Below are positions 27,866 to 38,933 of a DNA stretch of 64,000 nucleotides, piece after piece. The stretch comes from Ceratorhiza oryzae-sativae (lineage: Eukaryota; Basidiomycota; Agaricomycetes; Cantharellales; Ceratobasidiaceae). The stretch's first letter is position 1, and each line of letters begins with the position of its first letter. The stretch lies in NCBI GenBank assembly GCA_030998015.1, contig JARWMV010000004.1, positions 434,001 through 498,000 on the forward strand, written 5' to 3'. Made by a program: the position numbers and the translations under genes. Below the pieces are notes generated by a model, which had not been told where the DNA came from, did no database searches, and was given only the letters and a program-made list of their open reading frames with translations.

Positions 27866-28107
27866 TATAGAAATCAAATGTATATATTTATTATATAGAA
27901 ACAGTTTACAAAAAGAATGTGTGAGTGTAAGTGAAGAGATGGATTATGGGGGGCTTGTAGAGTCCTTATTTATACACAACGTATTCACATGAGTCATATG
28001 CTCTGCTGCTGTGCATATACTGCGCATACATGACGCATTCACACTTGACTTGATTACTGACTCATATGCATTCTAGATCATTCGAGTATATACATGAATG
28101 TTCTACA
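27866..28107 (-). repeat. 5' LTR of the copia element
   Basis: 242 bp, paired with 22650-22891. The primer-binding site should lie just inside, at about 27848-27865; I could not match it to a tRNA with confidence. Confidence 0.9.
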
Positions 28108-28304
28108 ACATATTGGTAAGCAGTCTGGAACATTCCATGAATCATGTGATATAGTTGTCCCAAATAACACAAGTGTGTTTTGAAAATGTTCTCAAAAGAA
28201 AATGGAATAATTCAGCAAAATATTATATAGTAGGTATATGCATGTCAGTTCATGACAAACATAATGCATACATGAACACATATGATTGTAAATTCAAGAG
28301 GCAT

Positions 28305-28509
28305 CCTGTATGGAAACATCTCCCTCTCTTTTGTGACATTTCTGCATTCATCACTTCCCCCATGACTTCCTCTGTATGTCTTGCTTCATTATTGAGGTCA
28401 TGTTTTTGAACAGGCTGACTCTAGCAGCACTTTTATAATCCCTTATTCATCTTTTATCATTTTTGCCAGGTCTTTTCCACTCTGATTTATTCAATGTTTA
28501 TATGAATTC
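28305..28509. other. Spacer between the nested LTR stack and the gypsy element
   Basis: CG-poor sequence without a gene; it is the original host DNA, or an older repeat, into which both structures inserted. Confidence 0.4.
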
Positions 28510-28886
28510 TGTTGACAATGACAAGTCAGGCAATGAGGAAAATGGTAAGAAAAAGAAAAGAACTTGTATTTGATGAGAGGTCAAGTTCTTGAGGAGTCCT
28601 CTGCAAACTTGACCCAGTTTATATACATAGTACAAGCCACATCATAACAAACAAGTCCGTACAGTGAGTCACAACCAATAAGAGATAGAAGCAGTAGAAG
28701 CAACTGTGGAGCTGCAGAATTTCACATTGGAGTTGAAATACATCTCGGTTATCAGTCCGGAACATCCCCTGAATCACATGACACAGATATACCATAAAAG
28801 GCAGGTATGTTTTGAAGATGGTCTCATAAAATGTAGTAAATTGAGAAAATATTGTAGAGTGGATATATGCATGTCAGTTCATGACA
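28510..28886 (-). repeat. 3' LTR of the gypsy element (copy A)
   Basis: Reads TGTCATGAAC...CAACA on the minus strand. It contains a TATA box (TATATAAAC, near 28617-28625) followed by the AAGAACTTGACCT motif that is complementary to the primer-binding site. Confidence 0.9.
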
Positions 28887-31800
28887 CTTCCCCCCTTCAA
28901 GGCACGGGGATCCTGGGGTGCCTTTGGATGTGATTTGACATAGTCAGCAATGAGTTCTGGTGCATTCACTAGGTCATCATAAGTTAACCATTGTCGCTTG
29001 TCATAGCCAAGCCATTTGACATAGTATTTGAAGGCATTAGACCTTTTGTTGTATTGTGACTTTATGATCTGCTCTATTTCAAATTCTTCTTCTCCTTCTG
29101 GAGTTACCACAGGTGGAGGTGGGGGAGCTTGATGTCCATAGGGATCGTCTTTATGTTTGGTCAGGAGCAAGACATGAAATACTGGGTGTATTTTCATGGT
29201 TACTGGCAAGTCCAGTTTGAAGGTGTGAGTGCCATGTTGTGCTACCACCTTGAATGGTCCAACTCTCTTGTGGGCCAATTTCCTGGAGGCCTGTTGTGTG
29301 TGTATGTTCTTGGTATCAAGCCAGACTTTGTCTCCCACCTTGATGGCTTCTGGGGTCCAATGCTTCTGATCATAGTATTCTTTGGTCCTCTGGTTTGCTA
29401 ATTCCAGAGCAGCCTTAAGTTTGTCATGGCCCTTTTGAAGCCATTCTGCATGATTGTCTGCTAAGGGGAATTCTTGTTCCTCCTTGTCCCCAACTGCCAG
29501 TCTTGGATGGAAACCATAGTTTGCAAAGAACGGTGATTTGCCAGTTGAGGCATTGGCACCATTGTTATAGGCAAATTTGGCCAGAGGTAAGAGTGAGACC
29601 CAGTCATCCTGCCAATCTGATATGTAGTGTCTCAGGTACCTTTCTACCACTTGGTTAGCCCTTTCAGACTGGCCATCTGTTTGGGGGTGGTATGCTGTAG
29701 AGTAGGATGGTTTTATATCCAGCCATTTGTACAGGTGCCTTAAGAATTTGGATGCAAAGTTGGGACCACAGTCTGAGATGGTTTTTCATGGTAACCCATG
29801 GAGTTTCCATACATAGGTTAGGAACAAGTTTGCGCAATCCATGGCACTGGCCTCTGACTGACATGGAATAAAGTGGACCATTTTTGTCAGGTGGTCCACA
29901 ACTGTAAATATAGCATCGAACCCTTCTGAAAGGGGTAGCCCGGTGATCAGATCATAGGTAATTTCCTCCCAAGGTTTTTCCAGTGCTGGTATTGGGTTTA
30001 GAAGCCCTGGGGGAACCTGGTTACTGTGCTTGTTCCTAATACAGGATTCGCAATGTGTGACATATTCATTGACTGATTTTTTCATTGATGACCATGTATA
30101 TTTGTGGTTTAACAATTCATATGTTCTGAACTGTCCTGAGTGTCCTGCAGCTGGGTTGTCATGACAGCTTTCAATGATCAGCTTGCGAAGTTCTTTGTTA
30201 TTTGGGACATAGATTTGGCCCTTGTATCATAAAAGTCCTTTGTCCCATTCCCAGTTTTTGACTTTTTCATTGTTGTCTAGGGCTTTTAGCACTTTTGACA
30301 GGTGCTCGTCCCCTGGGATAGCGTCCCTAATGAGTTGTTCCAGGTCATGGTCTGGCATGATTGCTTGTAACCACAGAGATTTTAATTCCAAAAATTGGTT
30401 TTGTGCAAGCAGAGCTTGGCTCTCACCCCCCTCTTTAGGGATGTGCCTTGACAGCCTAGAGAGTATGTCTGCCCAGCCATTCTTTGCCCCTTCAATTTAT
30501 AGAATCTTGAATTCAAACCTGGACAGGAACTCATGCCATCATGTAACTTGGCCATTCAGTGGCCAGTTTGTCTTCCAATATTCCAGATTCTTGTGGTCAC
30601 AAACAATGTTTTCCAGATGTTCAGCCCCTTCTAGTAAGTGACGCCAGTGTTTGAGGGCTTTTATAATTGCCAGCATTTCTTTGTTGTAAATATCATAGTT
30701 TCTTTCTGCTGGAACCATTGCTTTGGAATAGTAGGAGATTGGGTGAAGCATTCCATATTCTCCATATTGCAATAATACAGCACCTGTGGCATAGCCTGAG
30801 GCGTCTGTTTCCAAAATAAATGGTTTGCTGGGTTCTGGCTGAATTAGGAGGGGGGCTTCTTTCAATTTCTGCTTCAGCAGGTTCCATGCCCAATCCCTTT
30901 CTTCTGTCCATTCCCACTTTGCATTCTTCTTGACGAGTTCGTAAAGACATTTTGTGATCTTTGAGAAGTCTTTTATGAAGTGCCTTAACCAGTTTGCAAA
31001 CCCCAACCCTTCCAGGACTTTGGTTGGGTTTGTAGGGGTTGGCCATTCAACAGCCTTTTCAACCTTGGCTGGGTCTACTTTAATTCCCTGGGGACTCACT
31101 ACTATTCCCAGGTAATCAACTTTGGTGACGTTGAAAATGCACTTCTCCAAAGTGCAGTATAGGCCAGCCTTTTGGAGATGGTGCAGGACTTCTTTGACAT
31201 GTTCATCATGTTCTTCTTGGTTTTGGAGAACACTAATATATTGTCCATGTAGATTACAACATAAATGCCCTCAATGTCTTGGAACTCTTCCCGGATCATG
31301 GCCATGAAAGTTCCTGCTGCATTCTTTTGGCCAAATTGCATGACTAAGGGCTCGTACAGCCCATATTTGGTCTTGAAAGCAGTCTTCCATTTGTCCCCTT
31401 CCTGAATTCATATGAGGTTGAAGCCCCACTTCAGGTCAAACTTGGTGAATATCTTTGCTCTGTGTAGGGTCTCCACCATATCATTGATGCGTGGGAGTGG
31501 GTACACATTGGAGATGGTCATTTTGTTTAGCTGCTGGTAGTCAATGCACATATGCAGCTTCCCATTTTTCTTTTTAACAAATATAACTGGGGAAGCCATT
31601 GGTGACCTTGAGGGTCTAATGTGACCTGCTTTCAATTGGCGGTCTAGGGTTTTGTGCAGTTCTGCATCTTCTTTGACGCCCACACTATATATGGGGCCAT
31701 GCCTTGGCTCAGCACCTGGTTTTAGGTCTATCTCCATGTCCCACTTCCTATGGGGTGGCAGTGGTTGGACGTCATCTTCTTCAGCAAATATTTTCTTGAA

Positions 31801-32403
31801 CTCCCTATATTTTGCTGGGAGCAAATCTAAAGAGTCCAGCTGGAGCTCCTTGGGTTCATTTGCTTGCACATGTAGGGGTTTTGTAATGCAGTGCTTCAAG
31901 CATATTGGCAAGTTGAACTTCATATCCTTTCCATCCCAATCAATGTCTGGGTTATGGAATTTGAGCCACAACATGCCCAGGACTAAGTCATTTTTGCCAA
32001 CATTCACAATGTAAGCACTGAGGATCTCTCGGTGCCCTTGAATGCACAACTCAAAGGTGCAGTAATGGGTCACAGACCCAGAGTCTATCTCCCTTCCATT
32101 GATTACCCTCAGTTTCTTGGGTGTTTTTAGGGCAACAGTAGGAATACGGTATTGTTTAACCAAATCTTCATGGATAAATACTGACGTGGCCCCTGAGTCA
32201 ATCATGGCCCATCTGTTGAATTTTTTCATGTTATATGCAGACTTGTGTTTGGGGGTTATGCGCAGAGGGAATGCATGAAAGAAAAACTGAAGTTGTGATT
32301 GGTTTCCTAATGACATACATTCCATTTCCATATTTTTATTTTCATTATGTGCATTGTGTAACATAGCACCCAAAACCGCCCACCTGGCACGGTTTGAGCT
32401 CAT
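28887..32403 (-). pseudogene. Gypsy Pol: protease, RT, RNase H, integrase, chromodomain
   Basis: Starts at the ATG at 32403. Protease IDSGATSVFI; RT with CIDYQQLNKMT, FDLKWGFNLI and a catalytic box altered to YMDN (normally YMDD or YLDD); RNase H ILETDASGYATG; integrase zinc finger HCESCIRNKH and core TYDLITGLP and VVDHLTKM; C-terminal chromodomain (EIEQIIKSQ ... YYVKWLGYD). It is broken by in-frame TGA/TAA codons (for example near 31408 and 29786) and by a one-base shift after the YMDN box near 31220. The chromodomain places it among chromoviruses. Inactive. Confidence 0.85.
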
Positions 32404-33791
32404 TCTTTTACCAACTCATCGTCAGTTGTTTCTACGTCCTCAACCACTGCCTTGTATCCTGACATCTTGGCTGAGGGGCATTTGGTGGCAATGTGGCCGC
32501 GCCCTCCACAGTTATAGCAGGTGTTTGTCCCCTTCCCTTTTCCTGCGCTATCCAGATCCATTGTGTCTGGATCCTTTGCCTTGGGGGCTGCTGGTGGATG
32601 ATTATCCTTCTTTATGTCCTTGAAGGATTCTTGTACATTGGCATTGCTGCCATCATAGCAGATGGTTGGAACTGTGAAGCCCTTGGCGTTGGGCCCAATG
32701 GCTACAATTTGACCTTTTACAGCCCTGCTGTCCTTAATCTTGTATACTTGTTCCCCATTCTTGAATTTCTCCTTTTGGGGAGTGCTTTGGGGGTTATTTG
32801 TTGGCCTACTGGACGAGGCATTGTTGCTGCTGGACTTGTTACCCCCATGAGATGTCCTCTTGTTACCAAAAGAAATGAGGTGGCAGTTGATTTCCAGGGC
32901 CTGCTGTGTGAGCTGAGCGAATGTCTTTGTGCAGGGATTGTAATTTTGGGCTACCATGCTGTCTGTTACATCAGACAACAAACCATCATAGAACTGATCA
33001 TGCATAGCTGCATTGTTGTAGTTGAGCCCAGTCAAGTATAGGTTGAACAGAGTGAGGTAGTCTTGGACTGTCTTGGATTGTTTCAGTTTCCACCATTTGT
33101 TGTGGTTATTTTTGGTACAGTTCAAGTCCCCATATTGGGTGGTGAATTCCTGCCAAAACAGGTTGGCATCATGAAGCCACAGGATTGTGGTTCCAGGGTT
33201 TAAGATTTCAAATTCCTTGTAGGAGTTGACCCATTCAGCTGTGGATCCTTCAAGATAAGAGGTGATGAAGGCAACCACTTGATCAGCCGAACGCCCACTC
33301 ATGTTTGTATTGATGTATCGGGTACATGCGATTCTGAATGAGATGGCGTCTTCACGTTTTGTGCCATCAAATTTTTGAGGGGCAGCCATCTTAACTTTTG
33401 CAGTTGACCCACTAGAGGGAGCAGGTGCTGTTGGTTGTGGTTGGGCTGCACTGGAGGGAGCTAGTACTTGAGTGGCACCCAGGCCACCTGTGGAGGTGTT
33501 GATTTGCGCTTGAATGTGTGTGATAGTGGTTTGGAGAATGGCTAACATCCCCACTAGGTTGTTGACATTGGTGGCTAGTCTGGCCACATCCACATCTATT
33601 TTCGTCTGATTGGTGGTAAGTTTGGTCTTGAGTGAGTCCGTGTAGGTTTTATTATTGTGTTTGACATCTCCAATATCATTTTGGAGATTGTTGGCTCACT
33701 CTCGCAGTTTGTCCATTGATTGAAGCATATAAATGACCTTATCTCTGTCAGACATATTTGCCCAAGCAGGGGCAGGGGTTGGTGATGCCAT
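32400..33791 (-). pseudogene. Gypsy Gag
   Basis: Frame from the ATG at 33791 to 32400, with one in-frame TGA at 33696-33698 after 31 codons. The retrotransposon gag core includes TEWVNSYKEF and TMDLDSAGKGKG. A CCHC zinc knuckle CYNCGGRGHIATKC lies near the C-terminus. The stop codon overlaps the ATG of the next frame as ATGA (32400-32403), which suggests coupled translation of Gag and Pol. Confidence 0.8.
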
Positions 33792-35118
33792 TTCAGAAGG
33801 AACTCAAGTAGATTTTTAAAGGCAACGGAGATGGTAAGGAAGTACAGGAAATTTAGAGTTGTTTTGATAGTAAAGGATTTTGGTTCCCCACACAAGTCTA
33901 TAGATTTCAAAATTTCTGACTCCTTCGAACCTTAGCCATGTATCGTCCAAGTCCCAACTTTTGGTGTCTTGACAGTGATATGGGCACTCCACCCTCTTCA
34001 GTTTAGTTTGATCCTGGAGGAGTGTTTCCTTGGGGAGGATTGACTTGGGCTGCCAGAAGGGGTGCTTCTTCCTGGATTGGCAAGCTTGTGCCACTTAGAA
34101 AGGTGGGGTGAGGGAGGTCTGATGGTGTTGAGAAGACAGGGAAGGTGTACTTGTGGGGTGCAATTGTTTCTCAGACTATAGCTTCTAGTCTGAGATGGTC
34201 TTGGAGGAGGGATAGGTAGTCCTCCTGGTGTTTGTGCAGATGCTTGGTTAGGTATGCGCAGTGGGCCTTGGCTTTGTGAAGTTTTTCACAAGTTTCTTTG
34301 CACTTATTTTGGTAATAACGATACCTGCCTTGGAAGTTTTCAATGGTATTTAACAGGTGACAAAGGAGTTGTTGGCCAAGGTTCTCCAGCTTATAGCTGG
34401 TTGCAGGGGATGGTGTAGTAGTAGAGGAATTTGTCCTTCTTAGGACAATAAGGGCAGCGCGCTGGGAAGGTGGCTCTGTTTTCCCAATGGCAGATTTTGC
34501 ACTCAGGGGCACCTGGCTTGGTAACAAAGGCTTGTTGGGCACATCCAACTCTCTGGGGGCAGACTTTCATGATTACTACTCAGTTAAAATTGATGTGCCC
34601 AGCCTCTTCAAGGATACTTTCAACCAAATTGAGGGTGAAGCAGTGGATAGACAGGTGTCCAAACCACCCACACAAACGGCAGTGCTGGTCTTCTGTAAAA
34701 GGTTGTGCCACTTGAGGGCCGTGCGTTCTGTCAGAGACGTACTTGAGCAAGAGCAAGATAAAAAGGAAAAATAGACCCTTTCCTGAGTCTATTGGAATAG
34801 GAAGGTGACCTCCGTTGCTCAACTACTTAAGGGCAATGAGCAACCCCACCTCTTGTCAACGAAAGAGATTAGAGAACCAAGGCTTGTTACAACATGTGAG
34901 GGACCCAACCCTTGGTCAGTGAGCAGCCATGTCTGTGAAGACTGGTAGTGCTTCAACTGATATAGGTATGCGAGGTTTCACAGAGGCATGTATAGGGCAA
35001 CGATACCTTGTGGCTGTGGATAGGTGGAGTGGGATTGGGGAAGGCAACAGGGAGTTATCTCAAGACAATGCCAATGGCGTTCCCGATGTATCCCAGACGA
35101 CACTGAGACTTATGATTG

Positions 35119-35133
35119 TCAAGAACTTGACCT
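35119..35133 (-). promoter_or_regulatory. Self-primer binding site of the gypsy element
   Basis: On the minus strand, two bases after the 5' LTR edge, lies AGGTCAAGTTCTTGA. Its reverse complement TCAAGAACTTGACCT occurs exactly in the LTR at 35204-35218, about 30 nt downstream of the TATA box, where the transcript should begin. This is the arrangement of Tf1/Tcn-type chromoviruses, whose RNA 5' end primes its own reverse transcription instead of a tRNA. Confidence 0.6.
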
Positions 35134-35369
35134 GATGTCGACAATGACAAGTCAGGCGATGAGGAAAATGGTAAGAAAAAGACAAGAACTTGTATTCGAC
35201 AAGAGGTCAAGTTCTTGAGGAGTCCTCTGTGAACTTGACCCAGTTTATATACATAGTACAAGCCACATCATAACAAACAAGTCTGTACAGTGAGTCACAA
35301 CCGATAAGAGATAGAAGCAGTAGAAGCAACTGCGGAGCTGTGGAATTTCACATCAGAGTTGAAATACAT

Positions 35370-35402
35370 TGGGGGTTGGCACGCTTCGCGTGCCGTGCCC
35401 CC
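35370..35402 (+). repeat. Left hairpin terminus of the DNA transposon
   Basis: GGCACGC (35378-35384), loop TTC, GCGTGCC (35388-35394), flanked by GGGGG (35371-35375) and CCCCC (35398-35402). Confidence 0.85.
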
Positions 35403-35852
35403 TCGTCACATGGTACTTTTGATGGAAATTGATGGCACAGAAAATCGACCTCTCAATGGTCGATGACAGGAAAAGATGACACTTTTGAAGGATTGATTTA
35501 TTGTAATATACGAGTTTACATGACAAATGTTAAGGTCAAAAAGCATTTATCTAAGTGGTATCAAATTATAGCAATGTCGAGTACCCTTGAATCCATAAAC
35601 CAAGAGCGCCCATTTAGAAATTGACCTTAACAAAGTTTGCTTATAGGTATCCCGGAAGATTTTGTAGCATCACATTCGCGTATCTAGCATGCGTCATGAA
35701 TGTTTCTCAATCTCAATTATGCGCGATCTGTGGTTGTTGTTGTTTGGTTCTACTGATTGGTCATGTGTTTCATTCTGTCGTCATTGGTACACCTACGGCT
35801 TTCCTTCACTATAGAAGCAGATCAGATTCTAGATTTTTGATACGCATACAGG

Positions 35853-38694
35853 ATGCTTCTTAAGTCAGTCTTTACACCCAAACGTGGTCAGAGGAAGCGA
35901 TCTCGATTGCAGCAAGCTGCACTTCAACAAGGAAAAGGTGCTCAGATCATAAGTGGAGCAGAAGACGTTAGTAAACAAGTCAAACTGAGTGATTGCTAGC
36001 TCAAGTACCCCATGTATGCTACTCAAATTCAATAGGTTGGGAATACCGTTCGTGGTTCACAAGGACAAGACTCAAAACGCTTCAAAAAACTACTAGCCCG
36101 AAGCAACACCCTTACCACTTGGTACTCACATCTGTTCGCTCAAAAACGCAATGTTATGAAGGCTTTGGCGAGATCAAAAAAGAAAGCAAGTCTAAATGCA
36201 CAAAAACACAAGGAAACTCAAAAACAACTTGATTCCCTCGCGCTGTGGTCAAGTAGACAAATCACAACACAGGCGGAGAATATTAATCGTATTAAGAGCA
36301 AAGCCGAGCAATATATACAGTCTAAAACAAGCTGGAAGAAAAGAGCACATGCAGCTGAAGATTCCTACCGGTGTATGCTAGCCAAAATGTCAAAAAACAC
36401 TCAGTCAAAGTCTCTCTTCAAGAGCAAGAAGTCTGGTGCTTACAATGCTCAAATTCAAAGCTTGTCATGCAGGCTGGCTATGTCGGGTGTATCTGTAGTC
36501 CAGGTCCCAAAGGTCATCCGGATGTGTGCGCTTGCTTTTGGTGTTAGTATAGGACATATACCTTCACCACACTCAGTTGGCCGATTTGTGTTGGAAGGAG
36601 GTGTTGGTGCAAAAATACAAGCCGCAGATGTTCTTTCGAAAGCACAAGGTATGCCTCATGATACTGAGTCTAATAGAAAGCTGCTCATGCGCATATATAG
36701 GTGTTACTACCAGCATGGACTCAACATTGCAGCGCAATATCAACTTCAGTAGCATGCATATAATGGCAAATACTGGAGGAACCCACCAGCAGCTACTCCT
36801 CGCAGTTGAATCGACCCCTGACCATACAAGCGAGACGCAGGTTTCAACTTTAAAATCCTCAGTTGAAGACCTATGTGACACTGCCCAGCGGGCTCCTAAG
36901 TGCTTCGCTTCCAAGATTTCACCCCTAGTTGCCTCGGACGTTGCACGGAAGCTGTGCGGTGCCAACGGAGACCATGCTAAAGACCAAATAAAAGTTGCCC
37001 AAATACAGGAGCAATGGAAAAGAGAATCCTGGATAAACCATTTAGGTAACCTAGCACTACTGAACTTGGAGAGCGCTGAAGCTGAGCAGGTCTATATGAG
37101 CATACAAGCTAGATCTGAGTTAGCTGGTGGTGGTGCAGATATATTTGCCAAGCTATCTCTTGTTGAACAAGAAAATCTTCGTGCAATCGAGTACCAAAAA
37201 ATAATCAGTCAACTAGGGAGTAGCGATTTTGATCAGAGCCTACCAGATATTCAGCTTGATCGCTCTCAGGTGGTTCGAGGCGGATGTTGTGCTCATAAAG
37301 ACATGAATGCAGCTAAAGGTGGTACTTCTGGCATGTTGGCCTTTTGGAAGGAAAACCCAACCCTCACCTCACCTTCGGTCCTGTTTAATAAGGACAACGA
37401 CGCAACCATTGCACTTGGCGGGATTTCAACAGATACATCACCCATGGAGCAACGAGCGATCGCAGTTTCTGAGGCTGGTGCAATAAAGCTTTGCAGTCTT
37501 GCTGGTGCTGTATTCAATCACAAGGACGACAAGAAAGGTCATCAAGACAGCCATGCCGACTTTTTTCGATTATATCATCATCGCTCTCGCCGCTTTCCGG
37601 ACACTAGTAATGTTTGATATGGCTCATATATCAACGCCGCAACTGAACTTTGCACATTACATGCCGCATACATCGATTTTATGGAACACTGTCAGCAAAA
37701 AAAGTCATCTGGGGCCTTGAATCATATGGAGAGTAATGTAGTTCGAGGTCTGGGTTGCTCTGTGACGCTGGCAGAGTTAATTGTCATATTGCTCTATGGG
37801 CAAATCATGTCTAAGCCATATATGCGCCTGGTTCGTACAGCAACTGTGACTGGTAAAGGCCTTGCCAATCTTTCCATGCTACATGATACAGTTCAAAGTC
37901 ACCTAAAGTCAATTATTCTGGATCCTGGACTTGTGCTTAGCCCAAGTGCACTCGCTGCTACAGCTACACTCGATGGCTTAGAGTGGGATAACCCTGAGGT
38001 GATCCAAGCACTCCGGCAACACGAATCTGAGTTACCATACCTTACGGATCTGTTCATTTCATTCTGCCAGGGTGCACTACAAACATGGGTCTGCTTCACA
38101 GATGAATTCCTGACAGACGCACCATTTGCTTGCATGAGCCCTGAGCAGCGTGAGCTAGCATTTATGCCACCAACAAACAATGTTAACGAAGGCGCACTTG
38201 GAACCTGGCGTGTCTGGACAAGGCGGTTTCCATGCCTCACTCTACATAAATACAATGCATTAATGACAAACCGTGCAAACAAGACCGAAGAGTACATGGA
38301 GGCGAACTTTACAGATGATCAATATTCATGGACTCGAGGAGAGGCATGACGAATCGATTCTTCGAAGGTCGAAGAAGGACGCAAGACAAAATTGGTCGTT
38401 GCTGCAGTACAAGAGGCAGCAAAAAACAAACTGGCGCATGACAAGCGCATGGACCAGCGATTCCAAAAGGAAGCGTACATCGCTGGTATTCGACTCGAGC
38501 TTGATCAGGGCAAGATAATGAAACTAAAGGGAGCCAAACTTAATGATCAGATCAAGGTATACCGACAGGCATTCGCCAACGAGAAGAGCTTTCCGAGCAC
38601 TGGTAAGCTGAAAGTCGCTGAAAAGTGGGTTCTGGTCTTGGAGATGGCCTTAAAATACGCTCAGATACACCAGGATATCCCAGCATCTTCTTAA
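35853..38694 (+). pseudogene. Putative transposase of an unnamed basidiomycete family
   Basis: Three exons, 35853-35966, 36036-36648 and 36701-38694, joined by 69-bp and 52-bp GT-AG introns, give 907 codons including the stop. The N-terminal ~130 residues are basic and coiled-coil-like (KRGQRKRSRL; ARSKKKASLNAQKH). Later blocks look conserved and catalytic: GGCCAHKDMNAAKGG, NKDNDATIALGG, GAVFNHKDDKKGHQD, RRFPDTSN, NHMESNV and PTNNVNEGALGTWR. I recall many-copy hypothetical ORFs in agaricomycetes with these blocks, but not a named superfamily. It does not show the KDZ, hAT or Harbinger signatures. Two in-frame TGA codons break it, at 37615-37617 (after PDTSNV, before YGS) and 38347-38349 (before RIDSSK), both plausible CGA to TGA. 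The transposase role is inferred from its being the only gene in a bounded element. Confidence 0.75.
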
Positions 38695-38900
38695 TAGCTT
38701 GGTACACTGTACTCAGGCCACAAACGTAGCTTGTAGACTGATCTCCTAGCCAATCTGTTAAAATTTTTGTTCACTAATATACATTCCATAGTGTAATACA
38801 AGTTCTATTCATTTTAAGGTGCATAAATCTCATTTTGAGGCCGCCAACTGAGCGCACGAAATGTGTGCCACTTTTTGCACCGATTTCCTTACGTAAGCCA

Positions 38901-38933
38901 TGGGAGCCGGCACGCAAAGCGTGCCGACTCCCA
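38901..38933 (-). repeat. Right hairpin terminus of the DNA transposon
   Basis: TGGGA (38901-38905), GGCACGC (38909-38915), loop AAA, GCGTGCC (38919-38925), TCCCA (38929-38933). It is inverted relative to the left end, with few mismatches. Confidence 0.85.

Larger units (their letters stand above)
22650..28107 (-). mobile_element. Complete Ty1/copia retrotransposon
   Basis: A 5,458-bp element in minus orientation with two 242-bp LTRs (22650-22891 and 27866-28107) that differ at only about six positions, mostly transitions, so the insertion is fairly young. The LTRs start TGTAGAAC and end TTCTATA. The 5-bp duplication ACATA is perfect (22645-22649 and 28108-28112). A purine tract (AAGGGGGAG on the minus strand) abuts the 3' LTR near 22892-22901. 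It is inserted in gypsy LTR C. Confidence 0.92.
21787..28257 (-). mobile_element. Solo gypsy-family LTR (copy C), nested in LTR E3
   Basis: Three pieces, 21787-21815, 22366-22649 and 28113-28257, read together as one gypsy-type LTR in minus orientation, closest to solo LTR D. The left edge is TGTCAGCAAC and the right edge is CATGACA. The target duplication is AACAC (21782-21786) and AACAT (28258-28262), one transition apart. It is interrupted by LTR A2 and by the copia element. Confidence 0.8.
21596..28299 (-). mobile_element. LTR of family E (copy E3), outer shell of a nested stack
   Basis: The left part (21596-21786) and right part (28263-28299) together make one family E element in minus orientation (TCTCACACAGGG to ATTCAAGA). 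The 5-bp duplication GGCAT is perfect (21591-21595 and 28300-28304). Everything between is a later insertion: gypsy LTR C and, inside that, LTR A2 and a complete copia element. The CTTAGCTCAACTAC motif (21692-21705) marks the family. Confidence 0.8.
35370..38933 (+). mobile_element. DNA transposon with hairpin termini, unassigned superfamily
   Basis: A 3,564-bp insertion in the gypsy 5' LTR, with a perfect 7-bp duplication AATACAT (35363-35369 and 38934-38940). Each end is a 33-nt imperfect palindrome with core GGCACGC-NNN-GCGTGCC, closed by GGGGG/CCCCC on the left (35370-35402) and TGGGA/TCCCA on the right (38901-38933). The two ends match best as inverted repeats beginning TGGG. The element keeps normal CG content, in contrast to the CG-poor LTR around it, so it is a recent arrival. 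It carries one three-exon gene in plus orientation. Confidence 0.88.

Noticed and set aside
35370..38933. Assignment of the hairpin element to the KDZ (Kyakuja-Dileera-Zisupton) group
   Set aside because: Size and TSD length are near, but the motifs I associate with fungal KDZ proteins are absent and the hairpin ends are not typical.
35370..38933. Helitron or other rolling-circle origin for the hairpin ends
   Set aside because: A perfect 7-bp TSD and inverted ends argue against Helitrons, which make no TSD; no HUH/Rep or helicase motif is encoded.
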